DNA from: DATGIQ01 sp035295665
GTDB taxonomy: Bacteria; Planctomycetota; Planctomycetia; Gemmatales; Gemmataceae
Length of the DNA stretch: 7,508 nt
Direction of reading: 5' to 3'
Assembly: GCA_035295665.1 (NCBI GenBank)
Contig: DATGIQ010000630.1
Span: 1 to 7,508 of the forward strand
Shown: positions 1 through 6,503 of the stretch, one piece after another
How the letters are laid out: the number at the start of each line of letters is the position of its first letter
Numbering within the stretch: the first letter of the stretch is position 1
Position numbers and translations under genes: made by a program
The notes under the pieces: model-generated
Database searches by the model: none
Told to the model about the DNA's origin: nothing
Seen by the model: only the letters and a program-made list of their open reading frames with translations

Positions 1-926
<926 letters not shown>

Positions 927-1243
927 GCGCTCCGAGCTCCGTTTTGGCCGGTTCAGCTCTGCGCCGCCGTCAAGCCATAGGCAAATGAGCAAGACGACCC
1001 GTTCCTGCGCGTCTGGGCCCTTCCGGGTGGGCTCTCCGAACATTCTCTTCGATTTGTTGGCTCGGCCAGCGGTTGAGTAGCCCAAAATCGCAGAGCGCGG
1101 CACTGCCCAAGACCAGCACGAGCGTCCGTGAAAGCAACGGATATGGGATCATAATACTCTCTTGAATCCTGCTGAAAGACCCTCAGCCACGAGACCAACG
1201 GCTGAATCTCGCGCTCCAAGAGGTGTGACTGCAAAGATTCGCC
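927..1243. other. Spacer between cobN and the secretin-like gene
   Basis: These 317 bases lie between two convergent genes. I see no tRNA, no long inverted repeat and no clear terminator. Short self-complementary stretches just after the cobN stop (around 926-955) give stems of only about 5 bp. The only coding hint is a short minus-strand ORF at 970-1152, listed separately. Confidence 0.6.
970..1152 (-). CDS. Possible small exported protein (60 aa), uncertain
   Basis: This minus-strand ORF starts with ATG and encodes 60 residues. It begins MIPYPLLSRTLVLVLGSAALC, which reads like a signal peptide: one arginine, then a run of about 12 hydrophobic residues, then small residues before a cysteine. 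The cysteine does not follow a proper lipobox, since leucine sits at -1. The remainder is polar and arginine-rich with no domain I recognise. A weak purine stretch (AAGAGAG) lies a few bases before the ATG. Among the first 26 codons most third positions are G or C; later codons lose this bias. It starts 91 bases downstream of the secretin-like gene on the same strand, so it could be co-transcribed. Another frame of this strand is also open (953-1234), which lowers confidence. It may be only a chance ORF. Confidence 0.25.
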   Translation of the reverse strand: MIPYPLLSRTLVLVLGSAALCDFGLLNRWPSQQIEENVRRAHPEGPRRAGTGRLAHLPMA

Positions 1244-2029
1244 TCATTTTTGTCGGTCGGGCTCTGGTTCCACCACACGAGCAACCACGATCACCCAGGT
1301 CTTTTCTTCCGAGGATTTTGAGTTGGTTTGGATCTCTTCCGCGACGGTTGCCTGACCAGAAGGGACACGCAACGTGCCCTGCCAGCTGAACACAGGAGCG
1401 TCTCCTGAACTCCCCTTATTGGGTGTGCCACTGCCTTCCGGTGCCCTGAGCCGAGCTTCTTCGACTGAAAGTCTTGTTGTGACCACCTGATCGGGCGAAA
1501 CACTCGATGTGACTTGGACCATCGCCTGGAAGTCAGGCGTCTGCATCTGTTGGGCAAACGTTGTTTGGTTTTCCAGAGCCGATAGTCGGATCCGCTTTAC
1601 ACGGGTTAGCTGTCCCTTCATGCGGAGAGTCTGGACTTTGACCAGAACGGACTCGGCTGGTCCAGTGAACGTTCCCACATTCAGTTCGCCGCTCTCTGCC
1701 TCCACTTCGCCCTTCTTCGCCGCCTCGGCAATCACAACCTCGATGATGAGTGAACGGGGACGACGGTCGAGTCGGCTGAGCACGGCAGTGGCCTCGTCGA
1801 TGGCATCTGGTTTGCCACTGAGCAGCGGACAGTTATCCGACGACACGATAGCTTGCACTTCAACGTCACCCTTGAAGAGCGCACTCAGAGCACTAGCTAA
1901 ATCGGGGGCCGAACCGTGCTTAACTCCGTACACGGATCGCTTCGGACTTGGAATTGGGCCGTTGTCGGCCCTACATTCTGTTTGCGCAGCGAGTAACCCG
2001 ACGAGAGCAACCCATAAGCATGTGGGCAT
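1244..2029 (-). CDS. Small exported secretin-like protein (261 aa)
   Basis: ATG at 2029 is chosen because a GGAGGGA ribosome site lies 7 bases upstream and the protein then opens with a signal peptide (MPTCLWVALVGLLAAQTECRA, probable cleavage near residue 21). The upstream in-frame codons give basic sequence that does not look coding. Residues about 32-104 (VYGVKHGSAPDLASALSALF up to LIIEVVIAE) resemble the secretin N1-type fold, in which 'xxLKHxxAxxLAxxL' and '(V/I)IEAxIxE' are typical. Residues about 145-255 resemble the start of a secretin C-terminal region: an LSALENQ stretch at 150-155, a block around SPDQVVTTRLSVEEARL at 178-194, and a closing strand TWVIVVARVVEP at 244-255. At 261 residues it is far shorter than outer-membrane GspD/PilQ secretins and probably cannot build the full channel. 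It is likely periplasmic or envelope-associated. No pilus or type II secretion genes are adjacent, so the role is unknown. The secretin relation is by eye only. Confidence 0.75.
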   Translation of the reverse strand: MPTCLWVALVGLLAAQTECRADNGPIPSPKRSVYGVKHGSAPDLASALSALFKGDVEVQAIVSSDNCPLLSGKPDAIDEATAVLSRLDRRPRSLIIEVVIAEAAKKGEVEAESGELNVGTFTGPAESVLVKVQTLRMKGQLTRVKRIRLSALENQTTFAQQMQTPDFQAMVQVTSSVSPDQVVTTRLSVEEARLRAPEGSGTPNKGSSGDAPVFSWQGTLRVPSGQATVAEEIQTNSKSSEEKTWVIVVARVVEPEPDRQK

Positions 2030-2036
2030 GGACGCT

Positions 2037-2044
2037 TCCCTCCA
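2037..2044 (-). promoter_or_regulatory. Ribosome binding site deciding the secretin-like start
   Basis: The minus strand reads TGGAGGGA here, 7 bases before the ATG at 2027-2029. It fixes the start there, rather than at the upstream in-frame ATG at 2128, which would bury the signal peptide behind 33 basic residues. Confidence 0.75.
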
Positions 2045-2135
2045 AATAACGACCCCGTGTTGTCGAGATCGATGACTCCGTGCATCGGTCTCGTTTGGCC
2101 TCGTGCTCGGTCTGCGCGGAGGTGGCACTCTGCAG

Positions 2136-2291
2136 ATGGCGACGCTCTGGCCACCACTCTACCTAGTTGTAGTCATCGGAGCGAGAGCACAATCGGGTCA
2201 GGATGCAGGCGATGGCGGGACAGCCTCCTTTTCCGAAATCCTGAATCACGTAACGTTGCAGCTGAACTCGCTAAATGATTTCGCACCTTGA
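2136..2291 (+). CDS. Possible small secreted peptide (51 aa), uncertain
   Basis: ATG at 2136 is preceded by GGAGGTG at 2118-2124, an excellent Shine-Dalgarno match with a slightly long 11-base spacing. The product begins MATLWPPLYLVVVIGARAQS: a hydrophobic core followed by ARA before Q19, a textbook signal-peptidase site, though the N-terminus lacks a basic residue. The predicted mature part is only about 33 residues (QSGQDAGDGGTASFSEILNH and onward), acidic then mildly amphipathic, with no recognised domain. It is divergent from the secretin-like gene, with 106 bases between the two starts. It could instead be the front of a decayed gene, since no sensible continuation is seen in other frames after the TGA, or a chance ORF. 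An opposite-strand ORF overlaps its end. Confidence 0.3.
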   Translation: MATLWPPLYLVVVIGARAQSGQDAGDGGTASFSEILNHVTLQLNSLNDFAP

Positions 2292-2553
2292 TTTGCAGAC
2301 TTCGTCCTCACTGGCTCCTCAAACTGGATCCCGGTCGGCGGCGATGGGAGGCACGGGAGTCGCTCCTTCCCGCTATCCAAGCTCTTTGCCTGCTGCTCGA
2401 TGTCCTGCTTCAGCGCTGCACATTTGCTGGCGTTAACTACACTTTCTTTGGCCTTGTCAGCAGAAACGAAGTCATGCGGCCTGGCGCGGCAGGGCATCGG
2501 TAGCCCGATTCCTTTGAGGAGTGACTGATAGTTGATGTTCGGAGAAAGATCAA

Positions 2554-3021
2554 ATGCCGTTGGACCGAGAGGTGTCTTCGGGGGACAAAGTTGCCTCGGG
2601 AGATGGAAAGCAATCGCTGGGCCTGGTTGCCATTGTCGTGCGCGATTACGATGAGGCGATCGACTTCTATGTGGGTACTCTGGGCTTTGAGCTTATCGAA
2701 GATACACCCATTCCCGAGCAAGATAAGCGTTGGGTCGTAGTTGCACCGCCAGGCTCGACTGGGTCGCGCCTGCTTCTCGCACGAGCTGTTGGTCTCGAAC
2801 AGGGATCGCGCATCGGAAATCAAACCGGGGGACGCGTGTTTCTCTTTCTGTATACCGACGACTTCTGGCGTGACTATCGCGCCTATGAACGAAAAGGGGT
2901 GATATTCATTCGCGATCCAAAGGAAGAGAGCTATGGCACGGTAGCGGTATTCCGGGACCTATATGGCAATCTTTGGGATCTGTTGCAGCCGAAGCAGCAA
3001 CGGGAGCCGGGAGACCTGTGA
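2554..3021 (+). CDS. VOC-superfamily (glyoxalase/bleomycin-resistance fold) protein
   Basis: This 155-residue cytoplasmic protein starts at an ATG with GGAGAA seven bases upstream (2541-2546). After a polar N-terminal tail of about 20 residues it is a single vicinal-oxygen-chelate unit. The first beta-alpha-beta module has LVAIVVRDYDEAIDFY (24-39), LGFELIED (43-50) and KRWVVVAPPGS (58-68). The second has GGRVFLFLYTDDFWRDYRAY (92-111) and ends with GTVAVFRDLYGNLWDLLQ (128-145). VOC proteins include glyoxalase I, dioxygenases and antibiotic-binding proteins, mostly metal-dependent dimers. The substrate here cannot be read from sequence. The usual first metal ligand, a His or Gln in the first beta strand, seems to be Leu24, and the terminal ligand position falls near Asp142, so metal binding is doubtful. 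A hairpin follows five bases after the stop, so it is probably a single-gene transcript. Confidence 0.9.
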   Translation: MPLDREVSSGDKVASGDGKQSLGLVAIVVRDYDEAIDFYVGTLGFELIEDTPIPEQDKRWVVVAPPGSTGSRLLLARAVGLEQGSRIGNQTGGRVFLFLYTDDFWRDYRAYERKGVIFIRDPKEESYGTVAVFRDLYGNLWDLLQPKQQREPGDL

Positions 3022-3026
3022 ACACA

Positions 3027-3066
3027 GGCTAGCCGGGCCTTCGGAAGATCTCGGGCCCGGCTAGCC
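3027..3066 (+). terminator. Hairpin after the VOC gene, probable terminator
   Basis: GGCTAGCCGGGCC (3027-3039) pairs perfectly with 3054-3066, a 13-bp GC-rich stem with a 14-base loop, starting 5 bases after the VOC stop codon. There is no T-run afterwards (GATTGGGG follows), so it is not a classical intrinsic terminator. It may still end the transcript or protect its 3' end. Confidence 0.6.
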
Positions 3067-3181
3067 GATTGGGGCGCTCCGGCTTCTCGGTCTCCCACCT
3101 GCTCGCGACTCGGACGGCCCTTCCCGGACTATCCATTAGAGAGGAAAGGACCCGGATTTCCGAATCCAGCCGAGTCACTCA

Positions 3182-3454
3182 GCATCCAGTGAGGCAATTC
3201 CGAAATTCGAGGTCGTGACCTTTGCTTCCGGATTTACCCCCGTCGGGCACTTATACCCAGTCCAGCAGAAGGTGTCCGTTTTTGTTTCGCGGCGGTTCGC
3301 AGAACCGCGTGCGGATGCGCCCCGCGCGGTTCTGCGCACCGCCGCTAAACGGACACAACCAACCGGACCATGGAGAAGATGCGTTGACGCCCGCCGTTGG
3401 GCGTTGGGTAGCACTCTGTCGGGAGCCCGATTTCGGAATTTTGGCGCTTGATGC
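3182..3454. repeat. Nested inverted-repeat element (MITE-like candidate)
   Basis: The ends match as imperfect inverted repeats. GCATC + 9 bases + AATTCCGAAAT at 3182-3206 recurs in reverse complement at 3430-3454 with identical spacing, about 19 of 25 positions matching. The centre holds a long palindrome, listed separately, whose midpoint (about 3314) nearly coincides with the midpoint of the outer repeats (3318). No transposase is encoded inside. This could be a non-autonomous mobile element, a structured RNA or a cruciform-forming repeat. I could not test for other copies in the genome. Confidence 0.45.
3273..3355. repeat. Large imperfect palindrome able to form a three-block hairpin
   Basis: Three blocks pair in order: TGTCCGTTT (3273-3281) with 3347-3355, GCGGCGGT (3289-3296) with 3338-3345, and CGCAGAACCGCG (3298-3309) with 3325-3336. 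There is a 7-base bulge on the left, one base on the right, and one mismatch. The loop is 15 bases (3310-3324). In total about 29 base pairs form in 83 bases. Confidence 0.8.
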
Positions 3455-4017
3455 CCGGGCATGCTGCCTGATTTCGAAAAGCACGCGATTCAAGCAGTGG
3501 CTGCCCGGAATTGTCCAAACACGCAAAACGGTTGCGGCGATCTCTCAGGAATCCAATCAAGCACAGCGGCCCCGGCTCATCCGGAATCGTTTTTTCACGA
3601 GACGCCCCCAGAAACAGGCAAGGGGAATCTCTCTGCCGCCCTCAGTCGGGACCGCGGCCCAGCCGGACTGTAACCGCACCGCTAGCTCGCGGACCAAGAC
3701 TCCGGCAGCGGCTGCCCAGGGCGGGCTCCGCTAGGGACGGCAAGGTAGCCGGCGTGCGCTACAGAAGGCGTTCCGATAGGCCCGTCCACTGGCGGTCAAC
3801 CGGTAGCCGATCCAGAACGTAAAATACACCCCAACTCATCCATCGGACCACAGGCCATGGTCGTGACCAAGTCCGGCTGCTGGCCCGCATGTAGAGCAGC
3901 GTGGTCCTGCGACCCCACGCCCGTTTCATTGGCGTACCTCTCAAGTACGCCGTAGGTTACGATCTCAACTGCTGCGCTGCTGCTTCTCTCCAATTGTCTG
4001 GCTCCTCCGCCGGCATC

Positions 4018-4051
4018 TTGACATACCTGGCCTTTTCCGATCACATATAAT
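4018..4051 (+). promoter_or_regulatory. Candidate housekeeping promoter before the ECF sigma gene
   Basis: A perfect TTGACA (4018-4023) and a perfect TATAAT (4046-4051) stand just upstream of the sigma gene, but they are 22 bases apart instead of about 17. The TATAAT may act alone with a different -35, or the pair may be weak or activator-dependent. Transcription would begin near 4058. No GGAAC-type ECF promoter is apparent, so autoregulation is not supported by sequence. Confidence 0.4.
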
Positions 4052-4071
4052 GGTTCGGAATCTCCGCTCTG

Positions 4072-4740
4072 TTGAGTGAACTGTTCATCCCAAGCCCGCG
4101 TACAAAGAAATGTAGTATCAACGTGGAGCTACCCGACATCCTGACCACCTACTCGGATGAGGAATTACTGGCACGCTTTTGCCGGGGTCAGTCGGAAGCG
4201 TTCGGAGTCCTGCTGCGCCGCTACGAACGCGAGCTCTATGGGTATCTGCGCCGTTACCTGGGCGATAGCGACCTGGCCGAGGATGTGTTCCAGAATACAT
4301 TCTTGGCGCTGTATGTCAAAAAGGGCCAGTACGAAGCCGGCCGGCCGGTGCGGCCGTGGCTATACACCATCGCCACCCACCAAGCCATCGATGCCTTGCG
4401 CCGCGCCAACCGCCATCCGACGCTGAGCCTGGATCAGGATCAGAAGGAACTCCCCGACGGCGAAGTTCGCAGCTTGATCGAATTATTGGAGACGCGGGGT
4501 CCCGGACCGCTCGATCAAATTCAAGGAGAGGAACGCCGTGAGCGGGTTCGGGCAGGTATCGACCGCCTCCCGGATTTTCTGCGGCAAGTGGTGATCCTGG
4601 CCTATTACCAGGGCTTGAAATACCGCGAGATTGCCGACATCCTGGGCATTCCGGTGGGTACAGTGAAGTCGCGACTTCATGCGGCTTTGGTGAAACTTCA
4701 AGAGGCGTGGGCAGACTCACCCTCCTTACGGGAAGCGTGA
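4072..4740 (+). CDS. ECF-family RNA polymerase sigma factor
   Basis: This cytoplasmic protein of up to 222 residues directs RNA polymerase to a specific set of promoters. Sigma region 2 spans about residues 40-112, including EAFGVLLRRYERELYGYLRR, the LAEDVFQNTFLALY core-binding/-10 helix and RPWLYTIATHQAIDALRR. Region 4 spans about 156-212: LPDFLRQVVILAYYQGLKYR, then the helix-turn-helix EIADILGIPVGTVKSRLHAAL that reads the -35. No region 1.1 or 3 is present, as expected for ECF. The start is uncertain. TTG at 4072 gives 222 residues, with only a weak GGA before it and a very short leader. GTG at 4123 gives 205 residues, nearer the usual ECF length, with the protein then beginning MELPDILTTYSDEELL. 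The next gene starts 8 bases after the stop and is its likely partner. Confidence 0.95.
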   Translation: MSELFIPSPRTKKCSINVELPDILTTYSDEELLARFCRGQSEAFGVLLRRYERELYGYLRRYLGDSDLAEDVFQNTFLALYVKKGQYEAGRPVRPWLYTIATHQAIDALRRANRHPTLSLDQDQKELPDGEVRSLIELLETRGPGPLDQIQGEERRERVRAGIDRLPDFLRQVVILAYYQGLKYREIADILGIPVGTVKSRLHAALVKLQEAWADSPSLREA

Positions 4741-4748
4741 TAACGGCA

Positions 4749-5762
4749 ATGGACGAGAATCTGGTTGGTTATCTTCTGAGAGCGCTGGACACGGAAACCC
4801 AACGGGAAGTCGAAGCCTACCTCCGCGCGCAACCGGAAGCCGCCAAGAAGCTCGAACAATTGCGACAAGCCATGCAACCGCTGGCGGCCGATCGCGAGCA
4901 TCCCGTGCCGTCTCCGGGACTGCGGATGCGCACGCTGGCTCGGGTCGCCGAATATCGTTGCCGCGATCTGCCAAGCATACCGGTGGCACCTCCCGTCCGC
5001 TTCCGCGCACCGATCCGATCGTGGTGGCGTCGAGCCGACGTCCTGGTGGCGGCGGCGCTGCTCTTGGTGGTGTTGCCACTCATTCCGCCGGGGTTGAATC
5101 AGCTCCGACACCAGCGCTCGATCTGGGATTGTCAGAACAACCTGCGGCGCATTTACCTGGCGCTGCTCAACCATAGTCAGCTCCATGATGGTGCCCTGCC
5201 CCAGGTGGAGGAAGAGCCGCCACGCCATGTCGCGGGCATCTTTGTGCCGATCTTGCGTGATGAGGGTCTGCTCGGTCAGGAGGTGAGCCTGAGCTGTCCA
5301 GGCACGGGCCGCCCAGCGCCGGCCCGTATTTCTCTCGATGATTTGCAGCAAGTGCTCGCGGCCAGACCACAACAATTCATGGACTATGCCCGCCAGTTAT
5401 CCGGTTGCTACGCCTACACGATGGGATATTGGGATTCGGAACATCGGTTGACCGGTTTGCGATTCAATCCTGCGGATCCTAACAATGAGTATCTCCCCAT
5501 TCTGGCGGATCGGCCCCCCTTCAATCAGCAGGATTACCAGACGGCGACTACCCTGAACAGCAGGAACCATGATGGAGCGGGCCAAAATGTTCTGTACATG
5601 AGTGGCCGCATTGCGTTCTTCAAGAGCCGCGGGGCGGGGATAAACGGCAAGGACATCTATTTGAACAGGAATGGGCGCCCCGAAGCGGGATTGGACAGGT
5701 GGGATAGTGTGATGGGAGGGAGTGGTTTCTGCCCCAGCCTGTCGCTGGTCCATGGTGATTGA
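4749..5762 (+). CDS. Putative membrane anti-sigma factor with pseudopilin/DUF1559-like outer domain
   Basis: This 337-residue single-pass membrane protein probably restrains the sigma factor encoded 8 bases upstream. Residues 1-45 (MDENLVGYLLRALDTETQRE and on) resemble the helical N-terminus of anti-sigma factors, but no HxxxCxxC zinc motif is present. A linker rich in Pro and Arg leads to a membrane helix at about 97-115 (ADVLVAAALLLVVLPLIPPG), arginine-flanked on the N side, which predicts a cytoplasmic N-terminus. The outer part opens with CQNNLRRIYLALLNHSQLHDGALPQ (128-152), close to the CxNNLKQIxLAxxNYxxxxGxxP segment of planctomycete DUF1559 pseudopilins. It later has NHDGAGQNVLYMSGRIAFF (273-291), like their 'H-GG-NVLFADGHV' block. 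ATG 4749 is preferred because the protein then starts like relatives. GTG 4737 (overlapping the sigma stop as GTGA) is the alternative; neither has a good ribosome site, which suggests translational coupling. Confidence 0.82.
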   Translation: MDENLVGYLLRALDTETQREVEAYLRAQPEAAKKLEQLRQAMQPLAADREHPVPSPGLRMRTLARVAEYRCRDLPSIPVAPPVRFRAPIRSWWRRADVLVAAALLLVVLPLIPPGLNQLRHQRSIWDCQNNLRRIYLALLNHSQLHDGALPQVEEEPPRHVAGIFVPILRDEGLLGQEVSLSCPGTGRPAPARISLDDLQQVLAARPQQFMDYARQLSGCYAYTMGYWDSEHRLTGLRFNPADPNNEYLPILADRPPFNQQDYQTATTLNSRNHDGAGQNVLYMSGRIAFFKSRGAGINGKDIYLNRNGRPEAGLDRWDSVMGGSGFCPSLSLVHGD

Positions 5763-5782
5763 CAAACGAGATATTTCGAAAA

Positions 5783-5847
5783 CTTGTGGCCGCTTGCGTT
5801 TTTCGCTCGGTCGTTCTTTCCGGGCGAAAAACGCAAGCGGCCACAAG
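5783..5847. terminator. Bidirectional terminator hairpin between convergent genes
   Basis: The arms 5783-5806 and 5824-5847 are perfectly complementary over 24 bp (CTTGTGGCCGCTTGCG..., with five T then CGC). Pairing can continue inward through a G-U and three G-C pairs, leaving a 9-base loop. Exactly 20 bases separate each arm from the stop codon on its side. On the minus strand the stem is followed by TTTTCG, on the plus strand by ATTGTTG, so it fits the Usp transcript somewhat better. Confidence 0.85.
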
Positions 5848-5867
5848 ATTGTTGAAATGGTTCTGAC

Positions 5868-6338
5868 TCAAGCCGGGCTGGCTGCGACCTGCACCTCATC
5901 CCTGGCAGGGACCGAAACACCCTTGGGCAGCTTTACGACCAGGACCGAACACTTCGCCTCGCGCATGACTTTTTCCGCAACGCTACCCATCAACAGCCGT
6001 TCCAGGCCGGTGCGACCGTGTGTCCCCATCACGATCAGGTCCACGCCGGCATCGACGGCATAGCGAACAATTTCCGTGGCCGGATCCCCTTCGAGGAAAA
6101 CGTGATGGACGGGAATGCGCGGATCGACCGGACGGATCTGCTCGAGCTGGTTGCGCCAATACTCTCGATCCCCGCCTTCACTGTGGAACTCCGCAGAGCC
6201 CAGAAAGCTCGGCGAGTAAACAAAGGCAATCGTCAAGCTGGCACCATGTTTTTCCGCCAAGGCAACGGCATGGAAATATGCTTGGTTGGAATGCGACGAA
6301 AAATCGGTCGGGTAAAGGATCTTGGTGATACGAATCAC
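5868..6338 (-). CDS. Universal stress protein, UspA family (ATP-binding type)
   Basis: This is a single-domain Usp of 156 residues, the normal family length. GTG at 6338 is chosen because AGGAGG lies 6 bases upstream and the product then starts MIRITKILYPTDFSSHSNQA, the classic first strand and loop of the fold. Longer upstream readings add 53 low-complexity residues and are rejected. The nucleotide-binding motif G-2X-G-9X-G-S is intact as GTHGRTGLERLLMGS (105-119), preceded by DLIVM (100-104), so it should belong to the ATP-binding subgroup. Usp proteins are cytoplasmic dimers that support survival under starvation, hypoxia or other stress, generally by unknown partners. The C-terminal 18 residues form an extra hydrophilic tail. 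It is downstream of the phosphofructokinase gene on the same strand with a 165-base gap, so it may be co-expressed or use its own promoter there. Confidence 0.95.
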   Translation of the reverse strand: MIRITKILYPTDFSSHSNQAYFHAVALAEKHGASLTIAFVYSPSFLGSAEFHSEGGDREYWRNQLEQIRPVDPRIPVHHVFLEGDPATEIVRYAVDAGVDLIVMGTHGRTGLERLLMGSVAEKVMREAKCSVLVVKLPKGVSVPARDEVQVAASPA

Positions 6339-6344
6339 GGCACT

Positions 6345-6350
6345 CCTCCT
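6345..6350 (-). promoter_or_regulatory. Ribosome binding site deciding the Usp GTG start
   Basis: The minus strand reads AGGAGG here, 6 bases before the GTG at 6336-6338. This near-perfect Shine-Dalgarno overrides the longer ORF beginning at 6497. Confidence 0.85.
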
Positions 6351-6468
6351 GTGAACAGGCCGGCCAGCGATATGAGACTTGCCATTCCTTTCCGGGCTAG
6401 CGATCGGCGGGCCCGGGGCGTCCCACGGATCTGGATGAGCCTGTGCCGACCTCTTGCCTTCTCTATCC

Positions 6469-6497
6469 ATCGTATCAGCCGAGCGCGTGCGCGCCAA
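6469..6497 (-). promoter_or_regulatory. Candidate promoter for the Usp gene
   Basis: On the minus strand TTGGCG (6492-6497) and TACGAT (6469-6474) are exactly 17 bases apart, each 4 of 6 to the sigma-70 consensus, and lie just after the phosphofructokinase stop. This would give the Usp gene its own start, with a leader of about 125 bases. Matches of this quality can occur by chance. Confidence 0.3.
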
Positions 6498-6503
6498 ACC
6501 GTA

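Larger units (their letters stand above)
3067..4017. other. Long spacer without a supported gene
   Basis: About 950 bases lie between the VOC hairpin and the sigma-factor promoter region. Open frames here overlap one another and have basic, Pro/Arg-rich or otherwise non-protein-like composition. The inverted-repeat structure at 3182-3454 is the main structured content. Smaller items are a 12-bp palindrome ATGCCCGGGCAT at 3451-3462 and a possible hairpin around 3681-3734, with GGCAG/CTGCC inside and CTAGC/GCTAG outside. A minus-strand frame at 3796-4044 has protein-like composition in its middle but no ribosome site, and may be a remnant. I did not recognise RNase P RNA, tmRNA, SRP RNA or a tRNA. 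Confidence 0.6.

Noticed and set aside
2030..2128. N-terminal extension of the secretin-like protein to an ATG at 2128
   Set aside because: It adds 33 basic, low-quality residues ahead of a clear signal peptide that has its own ribosome site.
2246..2497. Minus-strand 83-codon ORF with Lys/Glu/Ala-rich composition, divergent from the VOC gene
   Set aside because: The ribosome-site match is weak (AAAGGA at 12 bases), there is no recognisable domain, and it overlaps the better-supported small plus-strand ORF. It is not excluded, but not supported enough to list.
3140..3170. GAGGAAAGGACCCGG resembling the start of RNase P RNA (GAGGAAAGTCCGGGC)
   Set aside because: Only the first few bases agree, and none of the other conserved RNase P blocks follows at the right distances.
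3465..3500. GATTCAAG-like T-loop suggesting a tRNA
   Set aside because: No acceptor, D or anticodon stems can be drawn around it.
3574..3598. CCGG/CCGG stem followed by TTTTTT as a terminator
   Set aside because: The stem is only 4 bp, with five bases before the T-run, and there is no gene upstream to terminate.
3222..3734. 170-codon plus-strand ORF in the long spacer
   Set aside because: It runs through both arms of the central palindrome, is Arg/Pro/Gln-rich without any domain, has no ribosome site, and competes with several other open frames.
4316..5375. Long minus-strand ORFs opposite the sigma and anti-sigma genes
   Set aside because: They are antisense shadows of two confidently identified genes in GC-rich DNA.
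6339..6497. Longer Usp reading starting at 6497
   Set aside because: The strong AGGAGG before GTG 6338, and the Usp fold starting right there, make the extension non-coding; it also contains the candidate promoter.
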